From positions 1 to 42,716 of the forward strand of contig SVMK01000009.1 of the NCBI GenBank assembly GCA_015067465.1: a DNA stretch of 42,716 bases, in the 5' to 3' direction. Positions within the stretch are counted from its first letter, which is position 1. The number at the start of each line of letters is the position of its first letter. The notes under the pieces are model-generated. The model saw only the letters and a program-made list of their open reading frames with translations. It did not search any database and was not told the origin of the DNA. Of this stretch, positions 1-9,492 are shown in pieces. The DNA is from Oscillospiraceae bacterium (GTDB taxonomy: Bacteria; Bacillota; Clostridia; Oscillospirales; Oscillospiraceae). A program made the position numbers and the translations under genes.

Positions 1-63
1 TTTATGGCTGCAGTTATTATCTGGGTAATATATGATAGGAAAGAAAAAGCACGCATTACATGA
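1..63 (+). CDS. C-terminal fragment of a membrane protein (possibly MFS transporter), 5' end outside window
   Basis: Frame 1 is open from base 1 to TGA at 61-63: FMAAVIIWVIYDRKEKARIT*, a hydrophobic helix plus a basic cytoplasmic tail typical of the last TM of a transporter. Confidence 0.45.
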   Translation, partial: FMAAVIIWVIYDRKEKARIT

Positions 64-295
64 ATCTACCAAGAACTTTCTAAGTTATGAATGGGAAATC
101 ACTGTGAAATTTCAGTTTGGTTAAGAGATGCATCCCGGTGCCAAAACGGTGCCAAGCAATGATGCAAATAAAAATAGACCATATAAAACCAATGAAAATA
201 TGCAGATTTTAGCAACAAAAAGCATAGAAAATATATCGAAAAACGCTATTCATATAGCTTTAGAGAGGAAGAAACACGGAAAGGATACAGCGACA

Positions 296-2278
296 ATGGG
301 AAGCAAGTATGTGCATGTGTTTGCCCCGGCGGAGATCCGCGGCGTGAAATATAAAAACAGGATCGGCATGGCGCCCACATCGCCGAAATTCACGGATCCC
401 ATGGGCTTTATCACCACGGAGCATATTGAATATTTCCGCCCCATCGCCCGCGGCGGCGTGGGCGCAATCACGCTTGGAAACTGCACGGTGGATATTGTCA
501 ATTTTCAGGATGAACCGCGACAGGTGGCGCTGGATAATGACCACTATATTCCCGGTCTTGCCCGGATGGTGGACATGTTTGAGCAATACGGCGTGGTGGG
601 ACAGTGCGAGATCAACCACGCAGGGCTGGACTCCAGTTGGGATCTCAACCATGTTCCGGGGCTGGGGCCGAGCGCGCAGATGATGCCCAATGAGCTGATG
701 CGTGCTGCGGCGAAAGGCCGTCCGGCGGTGCCGGCAGAGGCAATGAGCACAGCGCAGATCAAGCAGGTGCAGCAGCAGTATATAGACGCTGCATTTCGCT
801 GCAAGCGGGCGGGAATGCGCTCGTGCTTCCTGCATGCAGGCCACACCAACCTGATCGGGCAGTTTTCCAGTCCGCTGTATAACCATCGCCGGGATGAATA
901 CGGCGGCAGTCTGGAAAACCGCGCCCGCTTCTGTATGGAGATTCTCAGCGGAATCCGGGAAAAATGCGGCGAGGACTTCGTGATAGAAATGCGCATTTCC
1001 GCCGATGAGATGCACCCCGACGGAATGCATTTTGAGGAGACCAAACAGTATCTGCAGATGATGGACGGTATGTTTGATATCGTCAATGTGTCGGCGGGTA
1101 TGCATACGGATATCAACTATTTCAAATACTGGTCGCCCCATATGTTTATGGGGAAGATGGTGAATGTGGGCTATGCCGCGGAGTTGAAAAAAATCCTTCG
1201 CAGCAAAGTCAGCGCTGTGGCGGGCATTGCCAATCTGGACGATGCGGAAAAAATCCTGAGCGAGGGCTGGGCGGACTTTGTGCTGATGGCACGCGGCCTG
1301 ATGGCGGACCCCGAGATGCCGAGAAAATACGCATTCAACCGCGCAGAGGAAGTTCGCCCCTGCATCCGCTGCAATTTCTGCGGCAGAAGAGTGCGCGAAA
1401 CAAAAACGGTTGCCTGCGCTGTGAATCCCAAACTGGGACGCGAACTTGAGCTGGACCACGGCGAAGTGCCGCTTGCCCGCAACCGGAAGAAAGTTCTTGT
1501 GGTGGGGGCGGGACCCGGCGGAATGCAGGCTGCCATGACGGCAAGGGAGCGCGGCCATGAGGTGATCGTATGCGAAAGCGCCGAGTGTGTCGGCGGCAAC
1601 CTCGTCACTGCCGCTGCCATGCACCTCAAAACGGATCTGCCCCGTTTCCGCGACTGGATGATACGCGAGTTTCTCGCCTGCGGCGCCGAAATACGCACGA
1701 ACACCGAAGTTACCCCGGAGCTTGTGGCGCAGATTGCGCCGGACGCGATGGTGATTGCCGTTGGTGCCCGTCCGGTGATTCCTCCGGTGCAGGGGGCGGA
1801 ACTGCCGCATGTTCACTGGTGCGGCGATGCGGATATGGGCAGATGCGAAGTCGGCGATGCGGTTGCCGTGATCGGCGGCGGCTCTGTGGGGATTGAGGGC
1901 GCGGCGGCGCTTGCGGCGAAAGGCAAGCGGGTGACGGTGCTGGAAATGAACCCGAAGCTGCCGCGAGGTGTTGTCCGCGCCGATGCGGAACTTTGCGGCA
2001 TCATTGAAAATGCAGGCGGCAGCGTGAAAACCGGAAGAAAGCTGCTGGCAATATACGAAGATCATGTTGTGTGCGAAAATGTTGAAAGCGGCGAAACCGA
2101 AAAAATTGCCTGCGACACCGTTTTGATGGCGTGCGGACTTCAGCGAAGAAGCGACACGGTGGAAGCCCTGTGCCGCTGCATCCCCGAAACGGAAGTTTAT
2201 ATCATCGGCGACTGCCGCGCACCGCGCATGATCGGCGACGCCATCCGCGAGGGCTTTGATGCGGCTTTGAGCATATAA
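296..2278 (+). CDS. NADH:flavin oxidoreductase / 2-enoate reductase family (old yellow enzyme N-domain, Cys cluster, C-terminal FAD/NAD domain)
   Basis: MGSKYVHVFAPAEIRGVKYKNRIGMAPTSP..., Fe-S type Cys cluster RPCIRCNFCGRRVRETKTVAC, dinucleotide fold VLVVGAGPGGMQAA and VAVIGGGSVGIEGA. ATG at 296 follows GGAAAGGA; the longer track start at 128 has no similar support. Confidence 0.9.
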   Translation: MGSKYVHVFAPAEIRGVKYKNRIGMAPTSPKFTDPMGFITTEHIEYFRPIARGGVGAITLGNCTVDIVNFQDEPRQVALDNDHYIPGLARMVDMFEQYGVVGQCEINHAGLDSSWDLNHVPGLGPSAQMMPNELMRAAAKGRPAVPAEAMSTAQIKQVQQQYIDAAFRCKRAGMRSCFLHAGHTNLIGQFSSPLYNHRRDEYGGSLENRARFCMEILSGIREKCGEDFVIEMRISADEMHPDGMHFEETKQYLQMMDGMFDIVNVSAGMHTDINYFKYWSPHMFMGKMVNVGYAAELKKILRSKVSAVAGIANLDDAEKILSEGWADFVLMARGLMADPEMPRKYAFNRAEEVRPCIRCNFCGRRVRETKTVACAVNPKLGRELELDHGEVPLARNRKKVLVVGAGPGGMQAAMTARERGHEVIVCESAECVGGNLVTAAAMHLKTDLPRFRDWMIREFLACGAEIRTNTEVTPELVAQIAPDAMVIAVGARPVIPPVQGAELPHVHWCGDADMGRCEVGDAVAVIGGGSVGIEGAAALAAKGKRVTVLEMNPKLPRGVVRADAELCGIIENAGGSVKTGRKLLAIYEDHVVCENVESGETEKIACDTVLMACGLQRRSDTVEALCRCIPETEVYIIGDCRAPRMIGDAIREGFDAALSI

Positions 2279-2295
2279 GCAAGGAGGACGAAGCT

Positions 2296-3846
2296 ATGTC
2301 CAATATGGATCCCCGCTGGGGCGACTGGGCGGAAAAGCCCGGGCCGATTGCGGAAACTGAAATCGTATCCCGCAGCAAATGCGATGTGCTCATCCTCGGC
2401 GCCGGCATATCCGGCATGGCCTGCGCCCTGCGCGCAGCGCAGAAGGGCCTGAAAGTTGCGGTGATGGAAAAAAACGCCAAATGGTCCGCACGCGGCGGAA
2501 ACATCGGCGTTTCCGGCTCGGCGTATATGAAATCTCTGGGCTATGAAAACGACATTCCCGCCATGGTGCGCGAATGGATCAAGCGCTGCGGAAACCGCTG
2601 CGATGAGCAGCTGGTATGGCTATATTTCAACAAAAGCCCCGAAGCGATGGACTGGCTGCTGGATATTGTTACCGCGCCGGAATACGGCGCCCGACCGGAA
2701 CTGCAGGCGTGCATTTACAAAGGCGAAACCTACCGGGAGAATTTCGGCTCTCACCGGCTTTTTGACGGCCCGATGGCGAAAAAGGGATTGCGCCCCGGCG
2801 CAGCGGATGCGGTTTACGCCATGTACTGCGAGGCACTCAAACTGGGCGCGGAGTTTATGTTCAACTGTTCTGCCTGCAGCCTGCTGCAGGAGAACGGGCG
2901 CGTGGTTGGCGCAGTGGGAAAAACCGCGGAGGGGTATGTTTCGGTCAAAAGCGCAACGGGCGTGGTGATTGCCACGGGTGATATCGGCGGCAACGACGAA
3001 ATGTGCGCAGATCTCGCCCCCCTTGCAAACCGCTGCCCGAAAATTTATTCTCCCGCAGGCTGCAATACGGGCGACGGACACCGGCTCGGACTTTGGGCAG
3101 GCGGTGTGCTTGAAAACGGTCCGTTTCCGCTGATGCTCCATCCGCAGGCGTATTTCTTTGCGAATTTCTGTTTCCTTTTTGTGGACAGAAAGGGGCGGAG
3201 ATTTATGAACGAGGACAACTATATTCAGGGCAAGTGCAACCTGCTTTTGAGCCGGGGCGAGAGCTATGCGTGGTCGATCATCGATTCCGCGTGGCCGGAA
3301 AAGGTGCCGGCGACGCTGCCCTACGGCGGCGGTATTTTCTGGGATATTGACCACGGCCCGGACGACTGCGAGTTTCCGACCGAAAAATTCAGCGGCATGC
3401 TGGAACGTGGCCTCCGGGCGGGAACCGTTGTTTGCGCGGACAGCCTTAAAGAGCTTGCAGAGAAAATGGGCGTGCCTGCCTGGGACTTTGAAGCCGCCGT
3501 GCAGCGCTATCGGGCCATGGTGGCCTCCGGGCGGGATGAAGACTTCGGAAAGCGTTCCGAACTGCTCATCGACATTGACAAACCGCCCTATTATGCCCTG
3601 AAATTCGGCCCGGCGGTTTTGGCTGTGGTGGGCGGCCTGCGCGTGGATGCGGGAATGCATGTGCTGGATGAAAACTCCGATCAGATAGCCGGCCTGTATG
3701 CAATCGGCAATGCCGCCGGTGGGCGCTACGGTGTGGATTATCCCATGCTGATTCCCGGCAACAGCCACGGAACCGCTTTGACCTTCGGGTATCTTCTGGG
3801 CGGATATCTTGCCGAAGCAAAGAATGCATCATCCCGGGCGCTATAA
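2296..3846 (+). CDS. FAD-dependent oxidoreductase (fumarate reductase flavoprotein / ketosteroid dehydrogenase-like)
   Basis: N-terminal CDVLILGAGISGMACALRAAQKGLKVAVMEK FAD motif, C-terminal GLYAIGNAAGGRYGVDYPM; AAGGAGG RBS; 17 bp after the previous gene. Confidence 0.88.
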   Translation: MSNMDPRWGDWAEKPGPIAETEIVSRSKCDVLILGAGISGMACALRAAQKGLKVAVMEKNAKWSARGGNIGVSGSAYMKSLGYENDIPAMVREWIKRCGNRCDEQLVWLYFNKSPEAMDWLLDIVTAPEYGARPELQACIYKGETYRENFGSHRLFDGPMAKKGLRPGAADAVYAMYCEALKLGAEFMFNCSACSLLQENGRVVGAVGKTAEGYVSVKSATGVVIATGDIGGNDEMCADLAPLANRCPKIYSPAGCNTGDGHRLGLWAGGVLENGPFPLMLHPQAYFFANFCFLFVDRKGRRFMNEDNYIQGKCNLLLSRGESYAWSIIDSAWPEKVPATLPYGGGIFWDIDHGPDDCEFPTEKFSGMLERGLRAGTVVCADSLKELAEKMGVPAWDFEAAVQRYRAMVASGRDEDFGKRSELLIDIDKPPYYALKFGPAVLAVVGGLRVDAGMHVLDENSDQIAGLYAIGNAAGGRYGVDYPMLIPGNSHGTALTFGYLLGGYLAEAKNASSRAL

Positions 3847-3857
3847 CAAATCATAAG

Positions 3858-3897
3858 AAAAGCTCCTCTGAAACCAAACGTTTCAGAGGAGCTTTTT
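3858..3897 (+). terminator. Intrinsic terminator
   Basis: AAAAGCTCCTCTGAAAC-caaac-GTTTCAGAGGAGCTTTT, perfect 17-bp stem, U-tract. Confidence 0.9.
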
Positions 3898-4040
3898 GCG
3901 TGCGGAGGCAGCGTCTGCGGCGGAATTTGACAGCATTTCGGCGGCGGTGCGGGGTATGATGGAAGCAACCCGCGGGGAACCTGCCGCGCCGCAGCTTCTC
4001 CGACGGAAGACACGCAAAAGCATGAGGAAACTGTGCAGTT

Positions 4041-5405
4041 ATGAAAAAACCGGTAGTGGATTACAGGGAATTTCGCCTGTCGCGCCTGAATCAGCCGCGC
4101 TTTTCGCATCTGAAGCTGTTGGGGGGCTGGCTGTTTTATATTGCGGCGTATATTCTGACGGAAAATCTGATTCCGGCTGCGGCGTGCCGCACGGTGCATT
4201 GCGCGCTGGACGATCTGATCCCGTTTTGCGAAATATTTGTGATACCGTATGTGTTCTGGTACGGGTGGATTGTGTGGGCGCTGGTGTATTTTGCGCTGTA
4301 TCATATCGAAAGCTTCAAAAATTTGCAGAAATACATTATCGTCACGCAAATCGTGGCCGTAGCGGTGTATGTTTTGATTCCGAACCGGCAGGATCTGCGT
4401 CCCGGGGCGTTTCCGCGCGACAATGTGTTTTCCGCGGCGGTGGCGCTGATATATGCTGTGGACACAAACACCGGCGTTTGCCCCTCGCTCCACTGCGCGT
4501 ATTCGATCGCGATTGCGTCGGCGTGGATGCGGACCCGGGCGGCGGGGCGCGCTGCAAAGGCGGCGGCTGTGGTTTCGGCAGGGCTGATTTGCGCTTCCAC
4601 CGTGCTCATCAAGCAGCACTCCGTGCTGGACTTTTTTGCAGCCGCTGCGGTGTGCGTGCTGGCTGAAGCGCTGGTTTACGGCAGGGCGGATCGCGTCGGA
4701 AAAAAGCGAAGGACAGTTTTTGGATATGTTTGCGCATTACGAGACAAAATAAAACAACAGCGCTCGCGCCGCGCCCTGCCGCGAAAAAAGACGGCAGCGG
4801 CTCCGGCGGCGCGACGACAGAGGAGATTTGTGATGCACGACATTTTCAGATTCAAAAAAGAACAGATATTCACAATACCCAATTTGCTCAGCGCGGTTCG
4901 GCTGGGGCTGATTCCGCTGATTATTCGGCTTTACTGTGTTCGCAAAAACTACCCCGTGGCCGCGCTGGTGATTGTTGTTTCCGGCGTGACCGACATACTC
5001 GATGGGATGATTGCCCGCAAATGGCACATGGTGTCGGATTTTGGCAAACTGCTTGATCCGCTTGCGGACAAGCTGACACAGCTGGGTGTGCTGATTTGTC
5101 TGCTGCGGCGTTATCCGCTGATGTATGCGCTGGCGGCGCTGTTTGCGGTGAAAGAGCTTACCGTGGCGGCGGTTGGGTATTTTCTGGTGCGAAAGGAAAA
5201 TGCCATCGGCGGCGCGCAATGGTACGGCAAGGTGAACACAGCGGTGTTTTACGGCGTGAGTGTGCTGCTGGTTCTGATTCCGGATATGCCGCAGCTTGCG
5301 GCAATCCTGCTCATCGGGGGCAGCGGCGCGGTGATGCTGGGCGCTTTTGTGATGTATCTCGGCGCGTTTGTGCCGCGGCTGCTGGAGAAAAAGAAACAGG
5401 CATAA
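4041..5405 (+). CDS. PAP2-superfamily phosphatase domain fused to CDP-alcohol phosphatidyltransferase (PgsA-like)
   Basis: N-half PAP2 motifs CPSLHCAYS and KQHSVLDFFA; C-half complete CDP-alcohol transferase motif DILDGMIARKWHMVSDFGKLLDPLAD; one uninterrupted frame, with an internal ATG at 4833 that has its own SD. Confidence 0.85.
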   Translation: MKKPVVDYREFRLSRLNQPRFSHLKLLGGWLFYIAAYILTENLIPAAACRTVHCALDDLIPFCEIFVIPYVFWYGWIVWALVYFALYHIESFKNLQKYIIVTQIVAVAVYVLIPNRQDLRPGAFPRDNVFSAAVALIYAVDTNTGVCPSLHCAYSIAIASAWMRTRAAGRAAKAAAVVSAGLICASTVLIKQHSVLDFFAAAAVCVLAEALVYGRADRVGKKRRTVFGYVCALRDKIKQQRSRRALPRKKTAAAPAARRQRRFVMHDIFRFKKEQIFTIPNLLSAVRLGLIPLIIRLYCVRKNYPVAALVIVVSGVTDILDGMIARKWHMVSDFGKLLDPLADKLTQLGVLICLLRRYPLMYALAALFAVKELTVAAVGYFLVRKENAIGGAQWYGKVNTAVFYGVSVLLVLIPDMPQLAAILLIGGSGAVMLGAFVMYLGAFVPRLLEKKKQA

Positions 5406-5410
5406 TTCAA

Positions 5411-5450
5411 TCCGGGCGGCACCGAAGCTTCTGCTTGGGTGCCGCCCGGA
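5411..5450. terminator. Candidate bidirectional terminator between convergent genes
   Basis: TCCGGGCGGCACC ... GGTGCCGCCCGGA, 13-bp perfect stem, weak T-tracts. Confidence 0.6.
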
Positions 5451-5455
5451 TGCTG

Positions 5456-6295
5456 TCAGTTTTTGAAAAATGCCACGGCAATGGCGCCGGGGCCCACATG
5501 GGTGCCGATGGCGCTGCCGATCGTGGTGTAGCGGATTTCGTCGAGGTTGTTTTCCCAGAGGTGTTTGCTGTCTTCGATGTATTTCAGCAGCAAAACGTCT
5601 GTGAGACCGGTGTAGCCGAGCAGAACGGGCATGCTGAAGTCTGCACCGCCGGCTTTTTCAATTTCCTGCACCAGCAGGTTGTTGCCCATTTTGGAACCGC
5701 GTGCTTTGCCGAGAATTTCGATCACGCCGTCGGTGACGCAGATGACGGGCTTGATGTTGAGAACGCCGCCGGCAAATGCAACCGTTTTGGAGATGCGCCC
5801 GCCCTTTTTCAGGTATTCGAGCGTGTCGATCAGGGCGACGATCACAACTCTGGTTTTCTCGACTTCCAGCTTCTCGGCAATGGCCTTTGCGTCCATACCC
5901 TCGTCTGCAAGCTTCAGCGCCAGTTCGGCGAGAACGGCGCTGCCGATCGCGGCACTGGCACTGTCCACAACATAGACATTGTCATAGTCCGCCGCGGCGA
6001 TCACGGCGCTCTGATAGGTGCCGGAAAGCTTGGAGGAAATGGTGATCACAACGGCGCTTTCGCCGGCCTGCTTTGCCTTTTCGAATTCGTCTGCGAATGC
6101 GCCGGGAGTGGCCTGACTGGTGGTGGGGAGAACGTCGCTCTCCACAAGTTTTTCGTAGAAATCCTTGTGGGTGATGGTAACACCGTCGATATATTCCGTG
6201 TCGCCGAAACGAACGGTGAGCGGAACGATATGAACGCGGCTGCGAAGTTCGGGCATGATATCGGAGCTGGAGTCTACAATAATTCTTGTTTTCAT
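5456..6295 (-). CDS. DegV family (fatty-acid-binding) protein
   Basis: MKTRIIVDSSSDIMPEL...VPLTVRFGDTEYIDGVTITHKDFYEKL...TSQATPGAFADEF, DegV signature. Confidence 0.92.
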   Translation of the reverse strand: MKTRIIVDSSSDIMPELRSRVHIVPLTVRFGDTEYIDGVTITHKDFYEKLVESDVLPTTSQATPGAFADEFEKAKQAGESAVVITISSKLSGTYQSAVIAAADYDNVYVVDSASAAIGSAVLAELALKLADEGMDAKAIAEKLEVEKTRVVIVALIDTLEYLKKGGRISKTVAFAGGVLNIKPVICVTDGVIEILGKARGSKMGNNLLVQEIEKAGGADFSMPVLLGYTGLTDVLLLKYIEDSKHLWENNLDEIRYTTIGSAIGTHVGPGAIAVAFFKN

Positions 6296-6372
6296 AAATA
6301 CCAATCCTTGTTTCAGTTATTTTTACAGCCTAACAACATGCGTGCAGCGGAACATGCGGGGGACGGTTCGGG

Positions 6373-7755
6373 TTATTTCAGGAACATATGCAGCAGCTTT
6401 TCATACAGCTTGCTGGTGTAGGGCTGATAGCGCATCGGCAGGTCGATCCAGGTTTTCTTGTCCACAACGGATTTGTGGTGCGAGAAAGCGTCGAAACCGT
6501 CTTTGCCGTGATAGCTGCCCATGCCGCTTTCGCCCACGCCGCCGAAGCCCATTTCACTGGTGGCGAGATGGATGACAACGTCGTTCACGCAGCCGCCGCC
6601 GTAGGACAGCTCACCGGTCACTTTGCGGATGTGTTCGCGATTGCCGGAAAACAGATAAAGCGCCAGGGGCTTATCCTTATCTTTCAGCTGCGCGATCATC
6701 TCGTCAAAGCTGTCGTAGCTCAGGATGGGAAGAATGGGGCCGAAGATTTCTTCGCCCATCACCGCATCGTCTTCCGTGACGCGGTCCATCACGGTGGGCG
6801 CGATCTGATTTGTGGCGGCGTTGACATTGCCGCCGACAACGGTTTTGCTGCTGTCGATCAAACCGCACAGACGGTTGAAATGCTTTTCGTTGATGATTTT
6901 TCCGTAGTTTTTGTTTTCAAGCGGGTTGTCGCCGTATTGCAGGCGGATCTGCTTTTTCACTTCGGCAACGAAAGCGTCGTGCACCGAGCGTTCGCAGAGC
7001 ACATAGTCGGGCGCAACGCAGGTTTGACCGCAGTTGAGATATTTTCCGAAGACAATTCGCTTTGCGGCCAGCGGGATGTTGGCGCTTGCTTCCACGATGC
7101 AGGGGCTTTTGCCGCCCAGTTCCAGTACGGCGGGGGTGAGATGCTCGGCTGTGCGGCGGAGAACTTCCTTGCCGACGGCCTGACTGCCCGTGAAGAACAC
7201 AAAGTCAAACTTCTGGTCCAGCAGGGCGGTGTTTTCCGCTCTGCCGCCGGTGACAACGGCGACATATTCCGGCGCAAAGCACTCCGTGAGGATCTTTTCT
7301 ATGATTTTGCTTGTGGCGGGGGAATAGGCGCTGGGCTTGACGATGGCGGTGTTGCCTGCGGAGATGGCGGCAGCAAGCGGATCAATCGTCAGCAGAAAAG
7401 GATAGTTCCACGGGCTCATGATGAGCGTGTTGCCGTAAGGCACGGGAACTTTGTAGCTGTGGGAGGCAAACTGCGCCAACGGTGTGTAAACGGTTTCACG
7501 TTTTGCGAATTTTCTGGTATGGCGGATCATGTAGGAAAGCTCGGAGAGCACAAGGCCGCTTTCGCACATGAAGCCTTCATAATCGCTTTTGCCAAGGTCG
7601 GCTGTCAGCGCGGCGTTGACTTCGGCTTCGTATTTTTTTACGGTGGCATACAGCTTTTTCAGCTGCGCGATACGAAACGCAACAGAAACGGTTGCGCCGG
7701 TTTTATAATAGCTTCGCTGCTGCTCCAGCAGCGTTTGAATTTCGGTGCTCGTCAT
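6373..7755 (-). CDS. NAD(P)-dependent aldehyde dehydrogenase family protein
   Basis: MSPWNYPFLLTIDPLAAAISAGNTAIVKPS, VLELGGKSPCIV, KYLNCGQTCVAPDYVL active-site Cys; overlaps upstream ADH stop by ATGA. Confidence 0.93.
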   Translation of the reverse strand: MTSTEIQTLLEQQRSYYKTGATVSVAFRIAQLKKLYATVKKYEAEVNAALTADLGKSDYEGFMCESGLVLSELSYMIRHTRKFAKRETVYTPLAQFASHSYKVPVPYGNTLIMSPWNYPFLLTIDPLAAAISAGNTAIVKPSAYSPATSKIIEKILTECFAPEYVAVVTGGRAENTALLDQKFDFVFFTGSQAVGKEVLRRTAEHLTPAVLELGGKSPCIVEASANIPLAAKRIVFGKYLNCGQTCVAPDYVLCERSVHDAFVAEVKKQIRLQYGDNPLENKNYGKIINEKHFNRLCGLIDSSKTVVGGNVNAATNQIAPTVMDRVTEDDAVMGEEIFGPILPILSYDSFDEMIAQLKDKDKPLALYLFSGNREHIRKVTGELSYGGGCVNDVVIHLATSEMGFGGVGESGMGSYHGKDGFDAFSHHKSVVDKKTWIDLPMRYQPYTSKLYEKLLHMFLK

Positions 7756-8966
7756 GCTTCACTGCCCCAATCTGCAATTTCGTAATAAAAGCGCTCCAGC
7801 TCTGCCTGCGTCATGAGTTTGGGCACGGGATAGAGCGGATTTCCTTCTTTTTCGGCGTGGCGCGACATAACGGGAATGTCCTCGCGGCGGATGCCCGAGA
7901 GCTTTTCCGGGATGTTCATGCTTGCGTTGAGCGCTTTCACGGCGGCGATGAATTTTTCAGCGCCCACGGCGTAAGGCTCATCGGCAGCGCATACGCCGGC
8001 GGCAACGCCCAGCTCAGCGAGCTTTTTGTGCGCGGCTGTGCCGTAAGCGGACAGGACGTAAGGCATGATCACGGCGTTTGCAAGACCGTGGGGCGTGCCG
8101 TATTGACCGCTGAGCGAATGCGCCACGGCATGGATATAGCCGACATAGGACTTGGAAAACGCAACGCCTGCTTTGTAGGCGGCGAGCAGCATGCAGGATC
8201 TCGCTTCGTGGTTGCTGCCGTTGCTGTAGGCGGTGCGGATATTCCGGAAAATGAGTGAGGTGGCCTCCAGTGCAAGGCGCCGGGTTTCCGCCGTGGTGGT
8301 GCCGCCGATATAGGCTTCCACGGCGTGCGTAAGCGCGTCCATGCCGGTGGTGGCGGTGAGATGCTGCGGCAGGGAATAGGTCAGCGCAGCGTCCAAAACG
8401 GCGTAGTGCGGGATCAGTGGGAAGCTCATGAGCGCATATTTGTGCTGCTTCTCCGGATCGGTTACGACGGCGGCAAGCGTGGTTTCGCTGCCGGTGCCCG
8501 CGGTTGTGGGAATGGCGATCAGCGTGGGCAGACGGCGCAAAACGCGCAAAATGCCTTTCATCTGACCAAGCTGCTTTTTGGGGTAGGCGATTCTTGCGCC
8601 TACGGCTTTCGCGCAGTCCATGGAGGAACCGCCGCCGATGGCGATCAAGCAGCTGCAGCTGTGTTCGTAATACATTGCCAGCGCCTGTGCAACGTTGTCC
8701 ACGGTGGGGTTGGGCTGCGTTTGGTCATACACGGCGTAGTGCACGCCGCTGCTTTTCAATGCTTCTTCCAGCGGGGCAACAAGCCCTGCGTTTACAATGC
8801 CGCTGTCGGTTACGATGAGCGCGGAACGGATGCCGCTGCGCGCTGCCACGCTGCCGATTTCTGCGCAGGAACGGATGATTTCCGGTTCGCGGTAAGGCAG
8901 AAGGGGAAGTGCGATGCGAAATGCCGCCTGAAAAGCGCGGCAGTATGCTTTTTTAAATATGTTCAT
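7752..8966 (-). CDS. Iron-containing alcohol dehydrogenase
   Basis: AIGGGSSMDCAKAVG, IPTTAGTGSETT, GMDALTHAVEAYIG, SLSGQYGTPHGLANAVIMPYVL. Confidence 0.95.
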   Translation of the reverse strand: MNIFKKAYCRAFQAAFRIALPLLPYREPEIIRSCAEIGSVAARSGIRSALIVTDSGIVNAGLVAPLEEALKSSGVHYAVYDQTQPNPTVDNVAQALAMYYEHSCSCLIAIGGGSSMDCAKAVGARIAYPKKQLGQMKGILRVLRRLPTLIAIPTTAGTGSETTLAAVVTDPEKQHKYALMSFPLIPHYAVLDAALTYSLPQHLTATTGMDALTHAVEAYIGGTTTAETRRLALEATSLIFRNIRTAYSNGSNHEARSCMLLAAYKAGVAFSKSYVGYIHAVAHSLSGQYGTPHGLANAVIMPYVLSAYGTAAHKKLAELGVAAGVCAADEPYAVGAEKFIAAVKALNASMNIPEKLSGIRREDIPVMSRHAEKEGNPLYPVPKLMTQAELERFYYEIADWGSEA

Positions 8967-8974
8967 GGCTGGGG

Positions 8975-9421
8975 TCAGAGTCCTTCCGTAGTGAGTTTTC
9001 GCAGATTGGCGCAGATCATATCCAGCGCCTTGTAAAAATTGGCGCGTTCTTCGTCGGTCAGGCCTTTTCCGCCGTTTTCAACGGCAATCTTTGCGCTTTC
9101 GTTGATGCGCTCGGCAAGCGCTCTGCCTGCTTCGGTCAGCTTCAGCGGGGTGCGGTAGTTGCGCCGGTTTTCCGTGCATTTTTCAATCAGCCCGTGCTGC
9201 TCCAGCTGCGAAACGGTGCGGGAAACGTCGGATTTGTCGCGCGAGCAGATTTCGGCCAGCTTCACCGCGGTGACTCCCTCGGGATGCTGATACAGCGTGG
9301 TGAAATAAACGGCGTGCGGCCCTTTCAGTCCGTGCTGCTCCATCACATCGCTGGCGATCTTGTGCCAATAGCGCGAAATTTCGGAGATTGTAAAGGAAAA
9401 TCTTTCAAAACGATCAATCAT
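8975..9421 (-). CDS. MarR family transcriptional regulator
   Basis: Winged-helix: GLKGPHAVYFTTLYQHPEGVTAVKLAEICSRDKSDVSRTVSQLEQHGLIEK. Confidence 0.9.
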   Translation of the reverse strand: MIDRFERFSFTISEISRYWHKIASDVMEQHGLKGPHAVYFTTLYQHPEGVTAVKLAEICSRDKSDVSRTVSQLEQHGLIEKCTENRRNYRTPLKLTEAGRALAERINESAKIAVENGGKGLTDEERANFYKALDMICANLRKLTTEGL

Positions 9422-9463
9422 ACAGCGGCTCCTTCCAAAACATGTTGCAATTTCAACTTCAAC

Positions 9464-9492
9464 ATTATAGTCAAGGGTTGTTGAGATGTCAA
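9464..9492 (-). promoter_or_regulatory. Consensus sigma-A promoter of marR-adh-aldh
   Basis: Minus strand TTGACA (9492-9487) - 17 nt - TATAAT (9469-9464), consensus at all 12 positions. Confidence 0.88.

Noticed and set aside
260-2065. 601-aa minus-strand ORF
   Set aside because: Antisense to the OYE-family gene; no recognisable domain, His/Arg-rich mirror composition.
6388-7785. 465-aa plus-strand ORF (and similar long antisense ORFs at 2620-3768, 8325-9035, 11780-13339, 13254-14639, 30593-31681, 39424-40599, 41390-42688)
   Set aside because: All mirror well-supported genes on the other strand; lack RBS and domains.
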